Positions 33,525-41,867 of a DNA stretch of 64,000 bases are shown one piece after another. Origin of the DNA: Streptomyces flavotricini (GTDB taxonomy: Bacteria; Actinomycetota; Actinomycetes; Streptomycetales; Streptomycetaceae). Location of the stretch: contig NZ_JAINUL010000001.1 of the NCBI RefSeq assembly GCF_020639365.1, forward strand, positions 5,632,620 to 5,696,619, in the 5' to 3' direction. Each line of letters starts with the position of its first letter. Within the stretch, counting starts at the first letter, position 1. The notes below the pieces were generated by a model. The model ran no database searches. It was not told the origin of the DNA and saw only the letters and a program-made list of their open reading frames with translations. Both the position numbers and the translations under genes were made by a program.

Positions 33525-33670
33525 AAGTAGTAAGGGGGACCTAAGTTTTTACCGGGTGCCCCTTCTCCCCGCACGTATGCGGGGCTTCCCGCCGAACCGG
33601 GGGCGCCGGGCTCCGTCCGTTGGCATCATGGCCGTGCCGGGAGGTCCTGACGGGGTGGGGTGGCGGCGCT

Positions 33671-35551
33671 GTGGCCGGTACGGAGGAGCGCGAGGTCGAG
33701 CTGCGACAGGCCGAACTCGCCGAAGGGGTCGCCCTGCTGGCGGACCGGGCCGGGGCGGACTCCACCGCCTCGCTGATCCGCCGCACGGCCCGCCGCGCGG
33801 AGTCCCCGCAGGCCCGGATCTGCGTCATCGGCGGCAGCAACGTCGGCAAGTCCCGCCTCGTGAACGAGCTCGTCGGCGCGGTCTGCGTGCCGGTGTCCGT
33901 GCACCCGACGGACGGGCCGCCCGTGGTGGTGCGCCCGTACGCCGCCGAGTCGGAGCAGTCCGGTGAGCTCGGCGGACCTGCGGGGCCGGGCGGATCTGCG
34001 GGCCCCGGCGGACCCGCGGCGCCGGGCGGATCTCCCGGACCGGCGGGATCCGGCCATGAAGCCGGATCGGACGCCGCCCCGGGTCCCGGTGACCCCGGGC
34101 CGGCGGGCCTCCGTACCGTACGCGTCGAAGTGCCGTCCGGTTCCTGGCCCGCACGTACCGGGGTGGAGCTCGTCGACACCCCCGGCTGGGAGGGCTGGTC
34201 CGGAGTGCGCAAGCCCGACACCGCCGCCCTCGCCCGGATCGTCGGCGACTGCGACGTGGTGGTCGTCGTCACCGAGGCGCGGCGCGCGATGCTCGCCACC
34301 GAACAGGCCCGGATCAAGGCGCTCGCCACCGCCCCGCACAGCCCTCCGCTCGCCGTCGTCGTCACCAAGCTCGCCGAGGTCGAGGACGAGGCGGCCGACA
34401 TCATGCGCCGCGTCAACCACCTCGTCTCGGTACTGGCCCCCGAGGCGCTGGTGCTGCCCGGTCCGGTCCCCGCCACCGGCCCGGTCCCCGCGTCCGGCGC
34501 GGCACCCGGGGCCGCGGAACCCGACGGCGTCGACCCGCTCCGCGCGGTCCTGGGCCACCTGGCCGGGATCCGGCTGCGCCGCGCGCTGCGGACCATCCGC
34601 AGACTGCACCTCCTCGCCGCCACCTGCGCCCTCGTGGAGGAGGCCGCCGGGCGGGCGCTCACGGACGTGAACCGGCCCGACCCCGTCAGAACGCGGGCCG
34701 CCCAGATCTGGCACACGGCCCAGGAGAGCGCCCGCTTCCACTGGATCGTGCTCAGCGCCGACGCCGGGGAGTGGCGCGCCACGCTCGTGCAGACGATCGC
34801 CGCCGAGGCGCGCAAGCGGCGGGCCGCCGCGGCGCGCGAACTCGCCGCGCGCTTCTCCCGGATGCTGGACACGCCGCAGGAGCAGCACTTCATCCGCCTC
34901 CACGCGATCCCGTACACCGCCGAGGCCCTCCAGCGGTTCGAGGCGTGGATCACCGAAGCGGTCGACCGGGCGCTCGAGGACGACACCCGCCGGCTGCGCG
35001 CCGCCCTGCTCCGCAACCGCCCCGGCGAGGAACTCTTCCAGGGCCTGGCCGCCCCCGACGCGGGGCGGGTCGTACCGTCCGCGGCCCTCCCCGGGGTCGC
35101 GGAGGAGGCCGCCGCCGCGGAGTCGCGCAACGCCACCGGCTGGGACGCCTCCTGGCTGCCGGAGTTCGTCGGGACCGCCATCGAGAGCGTGCTCACGCCC
35201 ATGTCGGCCGAGGCCGTGGGGCAGATCGCGGGAGCGGCCGGTACGGCGCTGGTGGCCGAAGCGCTCGAACACGGCCAGGCGGAGCGCCGGGAACGGGCCA
35301 TCGACGACCTGGAACGGATCGTCGAGGCTGCGTTCACGGAGCAGGTGGCACGGACCGAGGCGCGCATCGGCCAGGTCTACGACCACCTGCTGAGCCGGGC
35401 GCGGGACCGCGACGAGCAGTGGTGGCGGCTGCACACGACGGCCGTCGCCGCGCAGCCGGAGTCCCTCGACCACTGGCGTTCACTCCAGAGCACGGCGCGG
35501 ACGCTGGGCCGCTCCGTGCACGCTCACCTCTTACCCCTGGAAGGGGCCTGA
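33671..35551 (+). CDS. Dynamin-like GTPase A (first of tandem pair)
   Basis: A 626-residue large GTPase. G1 is GGSNVGKS (about 54-61), the G2 region is PTDGPPVV, and G3 is DTPG (about 169-172). G4 is degenerate (TKLA instead of [NT]KxD, about 232-235). A ~48-residue Gly/Pro-rich low-complexity insert (about 99-146) interrupts the G domain between G2 and G3. The remainder is helical with Arg/Glu-rich amphipathic stretches, like a dynamin stalk. There is no clear membrane segment except a moderately hydrophobic IAGAAGTALVAEAL. The GTG start at 33671 is used; the frame is open further upstream. It overlaps the next gene by 1 nt (TGATG). Confidence 0.85.
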   Translation: MAGTEEREVELRQAELAEGVALLADRAGADSTASLIRRTARRAESPQARICVIGGSNVGKSRLVNELVGAVCVPVSVHPTDGPPVVVRPYAAESEQSGELGGPAGPGGSAGPGGPAAPGGSPGPAGSGHEAGSDAAPGPGDPGPAGLRTVRVEVPSGSWPARTGVELVDTPGWEGWSGVRKPDTAALARIVGDCDVVVVVTEARRAMLATEQARIKALATAPHSPPLAVVVTKLAEVEDEAADIMRRVNHLVSVLAPEALVLPGPVPATGPVPASGAAPGAAEPDGVDPLRAVLGHLAGIRLRRALRTIRRLHLLAATCALVEEAAGRALTDVNRPDPVRTRAAQIWHTAQESARFHWIVLSADAGEWRATLVQTIAAEARKRRAAAARELAARFSRMLDTPQEQHFIRLHAIPYTAEALQRFEAWITEAVDRALEDDTRRLRAALLRNRPGEELFQGLAAPDAGRVVPSAALPGVAEEAAAAESRNATGWDASWLPEFVGTAIESVLTPMSAEAVGQIAGAAGTALVAEALEHGQAERRERAIDDLERIVEAAFTEQVARTEARIGQVYDHLLSRARDRDEQWWRLHTTAVAAQPESLDHWRSLQSTARTLGRSVHAHLLPLEGA

Positions 35552-37620
35552 TGGCGCACGAGAACCGGCGGTTGGCGGCCGGGCAGGAATCACCGGCCGT
35601 GCAGTTCCGCGGCTGGAGCGAGAACATCGGAACGCTGCGTTCGTACTACCAGCGCCTGCAGCAGGTGGCCGGCGAGGCCGCCGCCGTCATCGCCCCGCCC
35701 GGCACCCCGGGCGCCGCACTGGACCTGGGGATCAACGGGGCGGTCTTCGAGCGCGAGACCTTCCGCATCATGGTGCTCGGCGAGTTCAGCAGCGGCAAGA
35801 GCACCCTGATCAACGCCCTGCTGGGCAAACGGCTGCTGCCCACCAAGGCCAATCCGGCCACCGCCTTCACCACAGTCCTGCGCTGGGGCGAGACCGAGCG
35901 GGCCTGGCTGTACCGCGACGGGGACCGGCGGGGCGGTGAAACGGCCGTGACGACCGAGGAGTTCAAGCGGGAGGTCGCCCTCCAGCTCGACGCGCACGGC
36001 GCACCCCGGACCCCGTCCTTCGCGCTGGCCGTCGTCGAGCAGCCGCTGGAGCTGCTGCGCAGGTCCGTCGAAATCGTGGACTCGGCCGGGATCAACGAGA
36101 GTGCCGACCGCGAGCTGGTGACCCTGCGGTACCTGGAGGAGGTGGACGCCGTCGTGTTCGTCACCGACGCGGGGCGGCCGTTCACCCTCCACGAGACGGA
36201 GAACTACCTCACCCGGGTCAGGAAGCTCGGCCACCGGGACATCTTCTTCGTGGTGAACCAGTTCGACCGGATCGAGGAGGAGGAACGGGCGGAGGTGATG
36301 AGCCGGTGCCGCAACGCGGTCGCCGAGCTCAGCGGGGAATCCGGCCCGGCCGCCGCCAACGTGTTCTTCATCAGCGCCCTCCAGGCCCTTCGGTCGCGGA
36401 CCGGCGGCGACGCGGAGGGCCTGAGGGCCTCGGGGATCGGGCAGCTGGAGTCCGCCCTGGAGGTCTTCTGCATGCGCGACGCGGCCCGGGTGAAATTCGT
36501 CCGGCTGGCCGAGTTCCTGCGCCACAACGCCGTCAACCTGCGCGTGCGCCTGCACGACGAGGGCGCGGTCCTGATGAAGTCGACGGCGGAGCTGCGCGAG
36601 CTCCTCGACCGCAGCCAGTCCACCCAGGACCAGCTGCGCACCAGCGCCGACGCGATCCGCGACATCGTCAGCAGCAAGATCCTCGGCATCGAGCACGAAC
36701 TGCAGCGCAGGTTCGCCGAGTTCCTCACCGAGATCAGCTGCGAGATCCACGAGTGGCACATCACGACCGGCCCGGGACGTCTGACCCGCGCCGTGCGTTC
36801 CTTCACCAGGGGCGGCCGCGTCGCCGCCCAGCACGAGCTGATGGAGGCGTACACGGTCCAGCTCCAGGAGCGCATGCAGATCTTCTGCGCCCAGGAGCTC
36901 GACCAGGTCATCGAGGAGGGGCAGGGCGATCTGGTGCGCCAGCTCGAACCGCTGATCCGGGCGCACGCCGACCTCCTCGACAAGCTCCGCGAGGAACTGA
37001 CCGGCTCCCAGGCGGAACGGGACCAGAACCACCTGATCTACACGCTGGCCATCGCGGCGGGCAAGGGCAAGGCGGGCGAGAGCCGCCGCCTCGGCGACGA
37101 CGTGCCGCTGATGTTCCGCCCCAGCTCGCTCATGATGTACGGCGCGGGCGGCGGTGCGGCGCTCGGCGTCGGGGCGGCCGCCGCGGCGGCGGCGGCCGGT
37201 CTGATCAGCCTGGCCCTTCCGCCGGTCGGCGTGGCCGTTGCGATCGGCGTGGCCATGGGACCGCTTCTCGCGTCGGGGGCGGTCCTGTTCGCCCCCGGCA
37301 AGCTGCAGACGCGCGCGGCGGAGGAGTTCGCCACCCACGTGAAGGACTCCGCGGACCAGACCGCCCGCCAGTACGCGGGCAGCCGCGCCGCCGACCTGCG
37401 CGAGATGTGGGGCGGGATCAGCGGAACGCTCCACCTGCAGCTCCAGGACCTCATCGGCATCGTCCAGCGGAACATAGAGGAGTCCCGGCAGGACGAGCAG
37501 GCCAAGGCGGGCATGCGGGACCAGCTCTACGCCTTCGAGCAGCGGATCACCGATGTGGAGCAGTACATCGCGAACTTCCTGCAGCCGTTCGTCTCCGAGG
37601 CGGAGCGCGAACAGGTGTAG
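35551..37620 (+). CDS. Dynamin-like GTPase B with membrane hairpin (second of pair)
   Basis: A 689-residue bacterial dynamin-family protein. G1 is GEFSSGKS (about 77-84), G2 Thr lies in NPATAFTT, G3 is DSAG (about 177-180) and G4 is NQFD (about 236-239). Long helical stalk segments follow. A double hydrophobic hairpin near 525-580 (ALGVGAAAAAAAAGLISLAL and VAVAIGVAMGPLLASGAVLF) corresponds to a membrane paddle, then a second helical arm to the C-terminus. GTP-driven membrane remodelling is predicted, probably as a heterotypic assembly with the coupled upstream GTPase. The ATG overlaps the upstream stop by 1 nt. Confidence 0.92.
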   Translation: MAHENRRLAAGQESPAVQFRGWSENIGTLRSYYQRLQQVAGEAAAVIAPPGTPGAALDLGINGAVFERETFRIMVLGEFSSGKSTLINALLGKRLLPTKANPATAFTTVLRWGETERAWLYRDGDRRGGETAVTTEEFKREVALQLDAHGAPRTPSFALAVVEQPLELLRRSVEIVDSAGINESADRELVTLRYLEEVDAVVFVTDAGRPFTLHETENYLTRVRKLGHRDIFFVVNQFDRIEEEERAEVMSRCRNAVAELSGESGPAAANVFFISALQALRSRTGGDAEGLRASGIGQLESALEVFCMRDAARVKFVRLAEFLRHNAVNLRVRLHDEGAVLMKSTAELRELLDRSQSTQDQLRTSADAIRDIVSSKILGIEHELQRRFAEFLTEISCEIHEWHITTGPGRLTRAVRSFTRGGRVAAQHELMEAYTVQLQERMQIFCAQELDQVIEEGQGDLVRQLEPLIRAHADLLDKLREELTGSQAERDQNHLIYTLAIAAGKGKAGESRRLGDDVPLMFRPSSLMMYGAGGGAALGVGAAAAAAAAGLISLALPPVGVAVAIGVAMGPLLASGAVLFAPGKLQTRAAEEFATHVKDSADQTARQYAGSRAADLREMWGGISGTLHLQLQDLIGIVQRNIEESRQDEQAKAGMRDQLYAFEQRITDVEQYIANFLQPFVSEAEREQV

Positions 37621-37631
37621 GGAGGGGAAGA

Positions 37632-37669
37632 GGGCGACCGCCGGACCCGTCGGGGCCCGGCGATCGCCC
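37632..37669. terminator. Hairpin between dynamin pair and acdH
   Basis: Two stacked 6-bp stems (37632-37637 with 37664-37669; 37639-37644 with 37657-37662) are separated by a single mismatch and enclose a 12-nt loop. They lie between convergent genes and can end both transcripts. Confidence 0.7.
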
Positions 37670-37692
37670 ACGTCCGGCTCACGCCGGGTCCA

Positions 37693-38853
37693 CTATCCGG
37701 CGAAGCCCAGCTCGCGGGCGATGAGCATGCGCTGCACCTCGCTGGTGCCCTCGCCGATCTCCAGGATCTTGGAGTCCCGCCACATGCGCGCCACGGGGTA
37801 CTCGTTCATGAACCCGTAGCCGCCGTGGATCTGCGTGGCGTCCCGGGCGTTGTCCACCGCGACCGTGGAGGAGTACAGCTTCGCGATCGCCGCCTCCTTC
37901 TTGAACGGCTCCCCGGCCACGAGGCGCGAGGCCGCGTCCCGCCAGCCGATGCGGGCCATGTGGGCGCGCATCTCCATGTCCGCCAGCTTGAACTGGATGG
38001 CCTGGTTGTCGCCGATCGGCCGACCGAAGGCCTTGCGCTCCTTCGCGTACTTCACCGACTCGTCCACGCAGCCCTGGGCCAGACCGGTGGCGAGCGCCGA
38101 GATCGCGATGCGGCCCTCGTCGAGGATGCGCAGGAACTGGGCGTAGCCGCGGCCTTCCTGGCCGACGAGGTTGGCCAGCGGCACCCGTACGTTGTCGAAG
38201 GCCAGCTCACGCGTGTCCGAGGAGTTCCAGCCGACCTTGGAGTACGGCGCGGCCACCGTGAAGCCCGGGGTGCCGGACGGGACGATGATCGAGGAGATCT
38301 CCGGGCGGCCGTCCGCCTTGCGGCCCGTCACGGCGGTGACGGTGACCAGGCCGGTGATGTCCGTACCGGAGTTGGTGATGAAGCACTTCGAGCCGTTGAT
38401 CACCCACTCGTCGCCGTCCTTGACGGCCGTCGTACGGGTGCCGCCGGCGTCGGAGCCGCCGTCCGGCTCGGTCAGGCCGAAGGCGCCGAGCACCTCGCCG
38501 GAGCACATCTTCGGCAGCCACTGCCGCTTCTGCTCCTCGGTGCCGAAGAGGTACAGGGGCATGGCGCCCAGCGAGACGCCCGCCTCCAGGGTGATCGCGA
38601 CCGAGGAGTCGACCCGGGCCAGCTCCTCCAGGGCGATGCCGAGGGCGAGGTAGTCGCCGCCCATGCCGCCGTACTCCTCCGGGAAGGGCAGGCCGAACAG
38701 GCCCATGCGGCCCATCTCGCGGACGATCTCGTACGGGAACTCGTGCCGCTCGTACAGGTCGCCGATCTTCGGCGCCACGACGTCGTGCGCGAACGCCTCG
38801 ACGGTGCGGCGGAGTTCCTCGTGCTCAGGTGTGAGCCGGTGGTCGAGGGCCAT
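37693..38853 (-). CDS. acdH: Acyl-CoA dehydrogenase (isovaleryl-CoA type)
   Basis: A 386-residue flavoprotein dehydrogenase. Family signatures are seen: GAFGLTEPDGGSDAGGTRT near residue 120, a KCFITNSGTDITGLVTV strand, and the C-terminal signature QIHGGYGFMNEYPVARMWRD followed by EGTSEVQRMLIAREL. With HMG-CoA lyase and a biotin-dependent carboxylase in the same operon, the substrate is most likely isovaleryl-CoA in leucine degradation. It is the last gene of the operon, 8 bp after hmgL. Confidence 0.93.
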   Translation of the reverse strand: MALDHRLTPEHEELRRTVEAFAHDVVAPKIGDLYERHEFPYEIVREMGRMGLFGLPFPEEYGGMGGDYLALGIALEELARVDSSVAITLEAGVSLGAMPLYLFGTEEQKRQWLPKMCSGEVLGAFGLTEPDGGSDAGGTRTTAVKDGDEWVINGSKCFITNSGTDITGLVTVTAVTGRKADGRPEISSIIVPSGTPGFTVAAPYSKVGWNSSDTRELAFDNVRVPLANLVGQEGRGYAQFLRILDEGRIAISALATGLAQGCVDESVKYAKERKAFGRPIGDNQAIQFKLADMEMRAHMARIGWRDAASRLVAGEPFKKEAAIAKLYSSTVAVDNARDATQIHGGYGFMNEYPVARMWRDSKILEIGEGTSEVQRMLIARELGFAG

Positions 38854-38861
38854 GGTGTTCG

Positions 38862-39797
38862 TTACTCCTTGTGGGAGAGGGCGCGGACGGTACGGGAGGG
38901 GCTGGGACGTCCCAGCTGTTCGGCCATCCACACGCTCGTGGCGGTGAGGGCGGCCAGGTCGACGCCGGTCTCGATGCCGAGACCGGCGAGCATCCACACC
39001 AGGTCCTCGGTGGCGAGGTTGCCGGTGGCGCTCTTCGCGTACGGGCATCCGCCGAGGCCGCCCGCGGAGGCGTCGACGGTGGTGACCCCGTGCTGCAGCG
39101 CGGCGAGGGTGTTGGACAGGGCCTGGCCGTAGGTGTCGTGGAAGTGCACGCCGATCCGGTCGGTCGGCACGCCCTCCTCGTTCAGCTCGCTGAGGAGGGT
39201 CTGGACATGGCCCGGGGTGGCGACGCCGATGGTGTCGCCGAGGCTGAGCTCGTCACAGCCGAGGTCGAGCAGGGCCTTGGCCACGCGGACCACCTGGTGG
39301 ACCGGGACCGGCCCCTCCCAGGGGTCGCCGAAGCACATGGAGAGGTAGCCGCGGACGTGCGCCCCGCCCTCCTTCGCGCGGGCCACGACGGGCTCGAACA
39401 TGGCGAGGGACTCGTCGACGGTCCGGTTGAGGTTGCGCGACGCGAAGGTCTCGGTGGCCGAGCCGAAGACGGCGATGCGGGTGGCCCCGAGGGCGAGCGC
39501 CCGGTCGAGGCCGCGCTCGTTGGGGACGAGGACCGGCAGGTGCACCCCGGGGAGGTCGCCCAGCTCCGGGAACAGCTGCTCGGCGTCGGCCAGCTGGGGC
39601 ACCCACTTCGGGTGCACGAAGCTGGTGGCCTCGACGGTGGTGAGGCCGGCGGCGGCGAGCCGGTGGATGAACTCGGCTTTGACGGCGGTGGGTACGGCCG
39701 TCTTCTCGTTCTGCAGCCCGTCGCGGGCACCGACCTCGTGGATGCGGACCCGGGCCGGCAGCCCGGGGACCGGGAAGGTCATGGGCAGCCCGTTCAC
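38862..39797 (-). CDS. hmgL: Hydroxymethylglutaryl-CoA lyase
   Basis: A 311-residue HMG-CoA lyase, a TIM-barrel enzyme that cleaves HMG-CoA to acetyl-CoA and acetoacetate, the last step of leucine catabolism. The N-terminal VGARDGLQNEK, metal-binding HFHDTYGQ and catalytic-Cys loop GGLGGCPYAKSATGN are all intact. The GTG at 39797 overlaps the carboxylase stop by 4 nt (GTGA) and is preferred; ATG 39782 is an alternative. Confidence 0.95.
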   Translation of the reverse strand: MNGLPMTFPVPGLPARVRIHEVGARDGLQNEKTAVPTAVKAEFIHRLAAAGLTTVEATSFVHPKWVPQLADAEQLFPELGDLPGVHLPVLVPNERGLDRALALGATRIAVFGSATETFASRNLNRTVDESLAMFEPVVARAKEGGAHVRGYLSMCFGDPWEGPVPVHQVVRVAKALLDLGCDELSLGDTIGVATPGHVQTLLSELNEEGVPTDRIGVHFHDTYGQALSNTLAALQHGVTTVDASAGGLGGCPYAKSATGNLATEDLVWMLAGLGIETGVDLAALTATSVWMAEQLGRPSPSRTVRALSHKE

Positions 39798-41851
39798 GCG
39801 CTCTCCTCCTTCTCGTCCTCGTCCGGGGTGACGACGGCCAGGACCTGGTCCATGGCGACGGTGCTGCCGGGGGCGACGTCCAGCTCGGTGACCGTGCCGG
39901 AGTGCGGGGCGGAGATGACGTGCTCCATCTTCATCGCCTCGACGACGAGCAGACTCTGCCCGGCCGCCACCTTGTCCCCGACGGCCACCTTGACGACGGT
40001 GACGGTGCCGGGCATGGGCGCGGCCAGTGTGTCGGCGCCGCCCCTCGCGTTCCCGGTGAGGGACGCGGTGACGGGGTCGTGGTCCTGGACGTGCCAGCTG
40101 TCCGCGTCGCGGCCGAGCCAAGTCCCCTCGGGGGACGCGGCGTACGTGAACTGGTGCGTGACCCCGTCCAGTTCGACCGTGAGGCGGTCGGCGCTGAGGG
40201 CGACGATCCGGCCGCGGGCCGGTGCGCCGGCGGCCACGAGGAGCTCAGTGGCAAGGCCGGAGCCCGGTCCCGCGGGACGGGTGCGGACCTCGACGGGGTC
40301 CTGGCCGGGGAGGCGGAAGTGGCGGACGGTCCAGGCCGGGGTACCGCCGAGGCGCCAGCCGTCGGCGGCCCCGAAGGGGTTCACCCAGCCCGGGTTCCCC
40401 GAGCCCCCGGCAGGGTTCCGGGAAGGGGCGGGGTGGGGGAGGGAAGCCTGGGCCAGCAGGGCCGCCGCCGCGTACACCTCGGGCGGCACGCCGTCCGGGA
40501 GCAAGCCGGACAGGTCCCGCTCCACCAGTCCCGTGTCCAGGTTCCCGGACACCACGTCCGGATGCGCCAACAGCCTCCGCAGGAAACCGGCGTTGGTCTG
40601 GACGCCCAGGATCACGGTGTCGGCGAGGGCGCCCCGCAGCATCCGCAGGGCCGTCGCCCGGTCGGGGCCGTGGACGATGACCTTCGAGAGCATCGGGTCG
40701 TACGTGGAGCCCGTGTCCACCCCGGCCAGCAGCCCGGAGTCCGTGCGCACGGCACCACCGGACGGCTCGGACAGCGCCAGCACCATGCCGCCGGACGGCA
40801 GGAACCCGCGCGCCGGGTCCTCGGCGCAGACGCGGGCCTCGACGGCGTGGCCGGTCAGGGTGACGTCGGCCTGCCCGAAGCCCAGCTCCGCGCCCGCCGC
40901 GACCCGCAGCTGCTGCTCCACCAGGTCCAGGCCGGTGATCAGCTCGGTCACCGGGTGCTCCACCTGGAGCCGGGTGTTCATCTCCATGAAGTAGTAGGAG
41001 GAGGGGTCGCCGCCGGGCACGATGAACTCCACCGTTCCCGCGCCGACGTACCCGCACGACCGCGCCGCCTCCACCGCCGCCGCGCCCATCGAGGCCCGCA
41101 GCTCCGGTGTGAGCAGGACCGACGGGGCCTCCTCGATCACCTTCTGGTGGCGCCGCTGCAGCGAGCACTCGCGCTCACCCAGGTGCACCACGTTGCCGTG
41201 CGCGTCCGCCAGAACCTGGATCTCGATGTGCCGGGGCCGGTCCACCCACCGCTCCACGAGCAGCGTGTCGTCGCCGAACGAGGACCGCGCCTCGCGGCGG
41301 GCCGCCGCGATCTCCTCGCCCAGCAGCCCGGCCTCGCGGACCAGCCGCATGCCCTTGCCGCCGCCGCCCGCGGACGGCTTGAGCAGCACCGGCATGCCGA
41401 TCTCCTCGGCCGCCGCGACCAGTTCGGCGTCCGACAGCCCGCTGCCGGAGGAGCCCGGCACCACGGGCACGCCCGCCGCCTTCACCGTCTCCTTGGCCCG
41501 GATCTTGTCACCCATCAGGGAGATCGCCGAGGCCGGCGGCCCGATGAAGGCCAGGCCGGCCTCCGCGCAGGCGGCCGCGAAGGCCGCGTTCTCGGCGAGG
41601 AAGCCGTAGCCGGGGTGGACGGCCTCGGCGCCGGTGCGGCGGGCCGCGTCGAGCAGCCTCTCCACCGACAGGTAGCTCTCGGCGGCCGCCGCCGGACCGA
41701 TCCGGACGGCCGTGTCGGCCTCCCGTACGTGCCGCGCGTCCGCGTCCGCGTCGCTGAAGACGGCCACGGACCGCACGCCGAGCTCCCGCAGCGTGCGGAT
41801 GACCCGTACCGCGATCTCGCCCCGGTTGGCGACCAGAACAGTGCTGAACAT
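39794..41851 (-). CDS. accA1: Biotin-dependent acyl-CoA carboxylase alpha chain
   Basis: A 685-residue fused biotin carboxylase and biotin carboxyl carrier. The BC domain has ANRGEIAVRVIRT, the ATP-grasp loop LKPSAGGGGKGMRL and MNTRLQVEHPVTE. The C-terminal BCCP carries the biotinylated Lys in VEAMKMEH. A ~110-residue low-complexity, Pro/Gly-rich segment lies between them. It partners AccD1. Operon context favours 3-methylcrotonyl-CoA as acceptor, though homologues are named acetyl/propionyl-CoA carboxylase. ATG 41851 is used; GTG 41866 is possible. Confidence 0.94.
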   Translation of the reverse strand: MFSTVLVANRGEIAVRVIRTLRELGVRSVAVFSDADADARHVREADTAVRIGPAAAAESYLSVERLLDAARRTGAEAVHPGYGFLAENAAFAAACAEAGLAFIGPPASAISLMGDKIRAKETVKAAGVPVVPGSSGSGLSDAELVAAAEEIGMPVLLKPSAGGGGKGMRLVREAGLLGEEIAAARREARSSFGDDTLLVERWVDRPRHIEIQVLADAHGNVVHLGERECSLQRRHQKVIEEAPSVLLTPELRASMGAAAVEAARSCGYVGAGTVEFIVPGGDPSSYYFMEMNTRLQVEHPVTELITGLDLVEQQLRVAAGAELGFGQADVTLTGHAVEARVCAEDPARGFLPSGGMVLALSEPSGGAVRTDSGLLAGVDTGSTYDPMLSKVIVHGPDRATALRMLRGALADTVILGVQTNAGFLRRLLAHPDVVSGNLDTGLVERDLSGLLPDGVPPEVYAAAALLAQASLPHPAPSRNPAGGSGNPGWVNPFGAADGWRLGGTPAWTVRHFRLPGQDPVEVRTRPAGPGSGLATELLVAAGAPARGRIVALSADRLTVELDGVTHQFTYAASPEGTWLGRDADSWHVQDHDPVTASLTGNARGGADTLAAPMPGTVTVVKVAVGDKVAAGQSLLVVEAMKMEHVISAPHSGTVTELDVAPGSTVAMDQVLAVVTPDEDEKEESA

Positions 41852-41867
41852 CAGTGAGGTCCTCACG

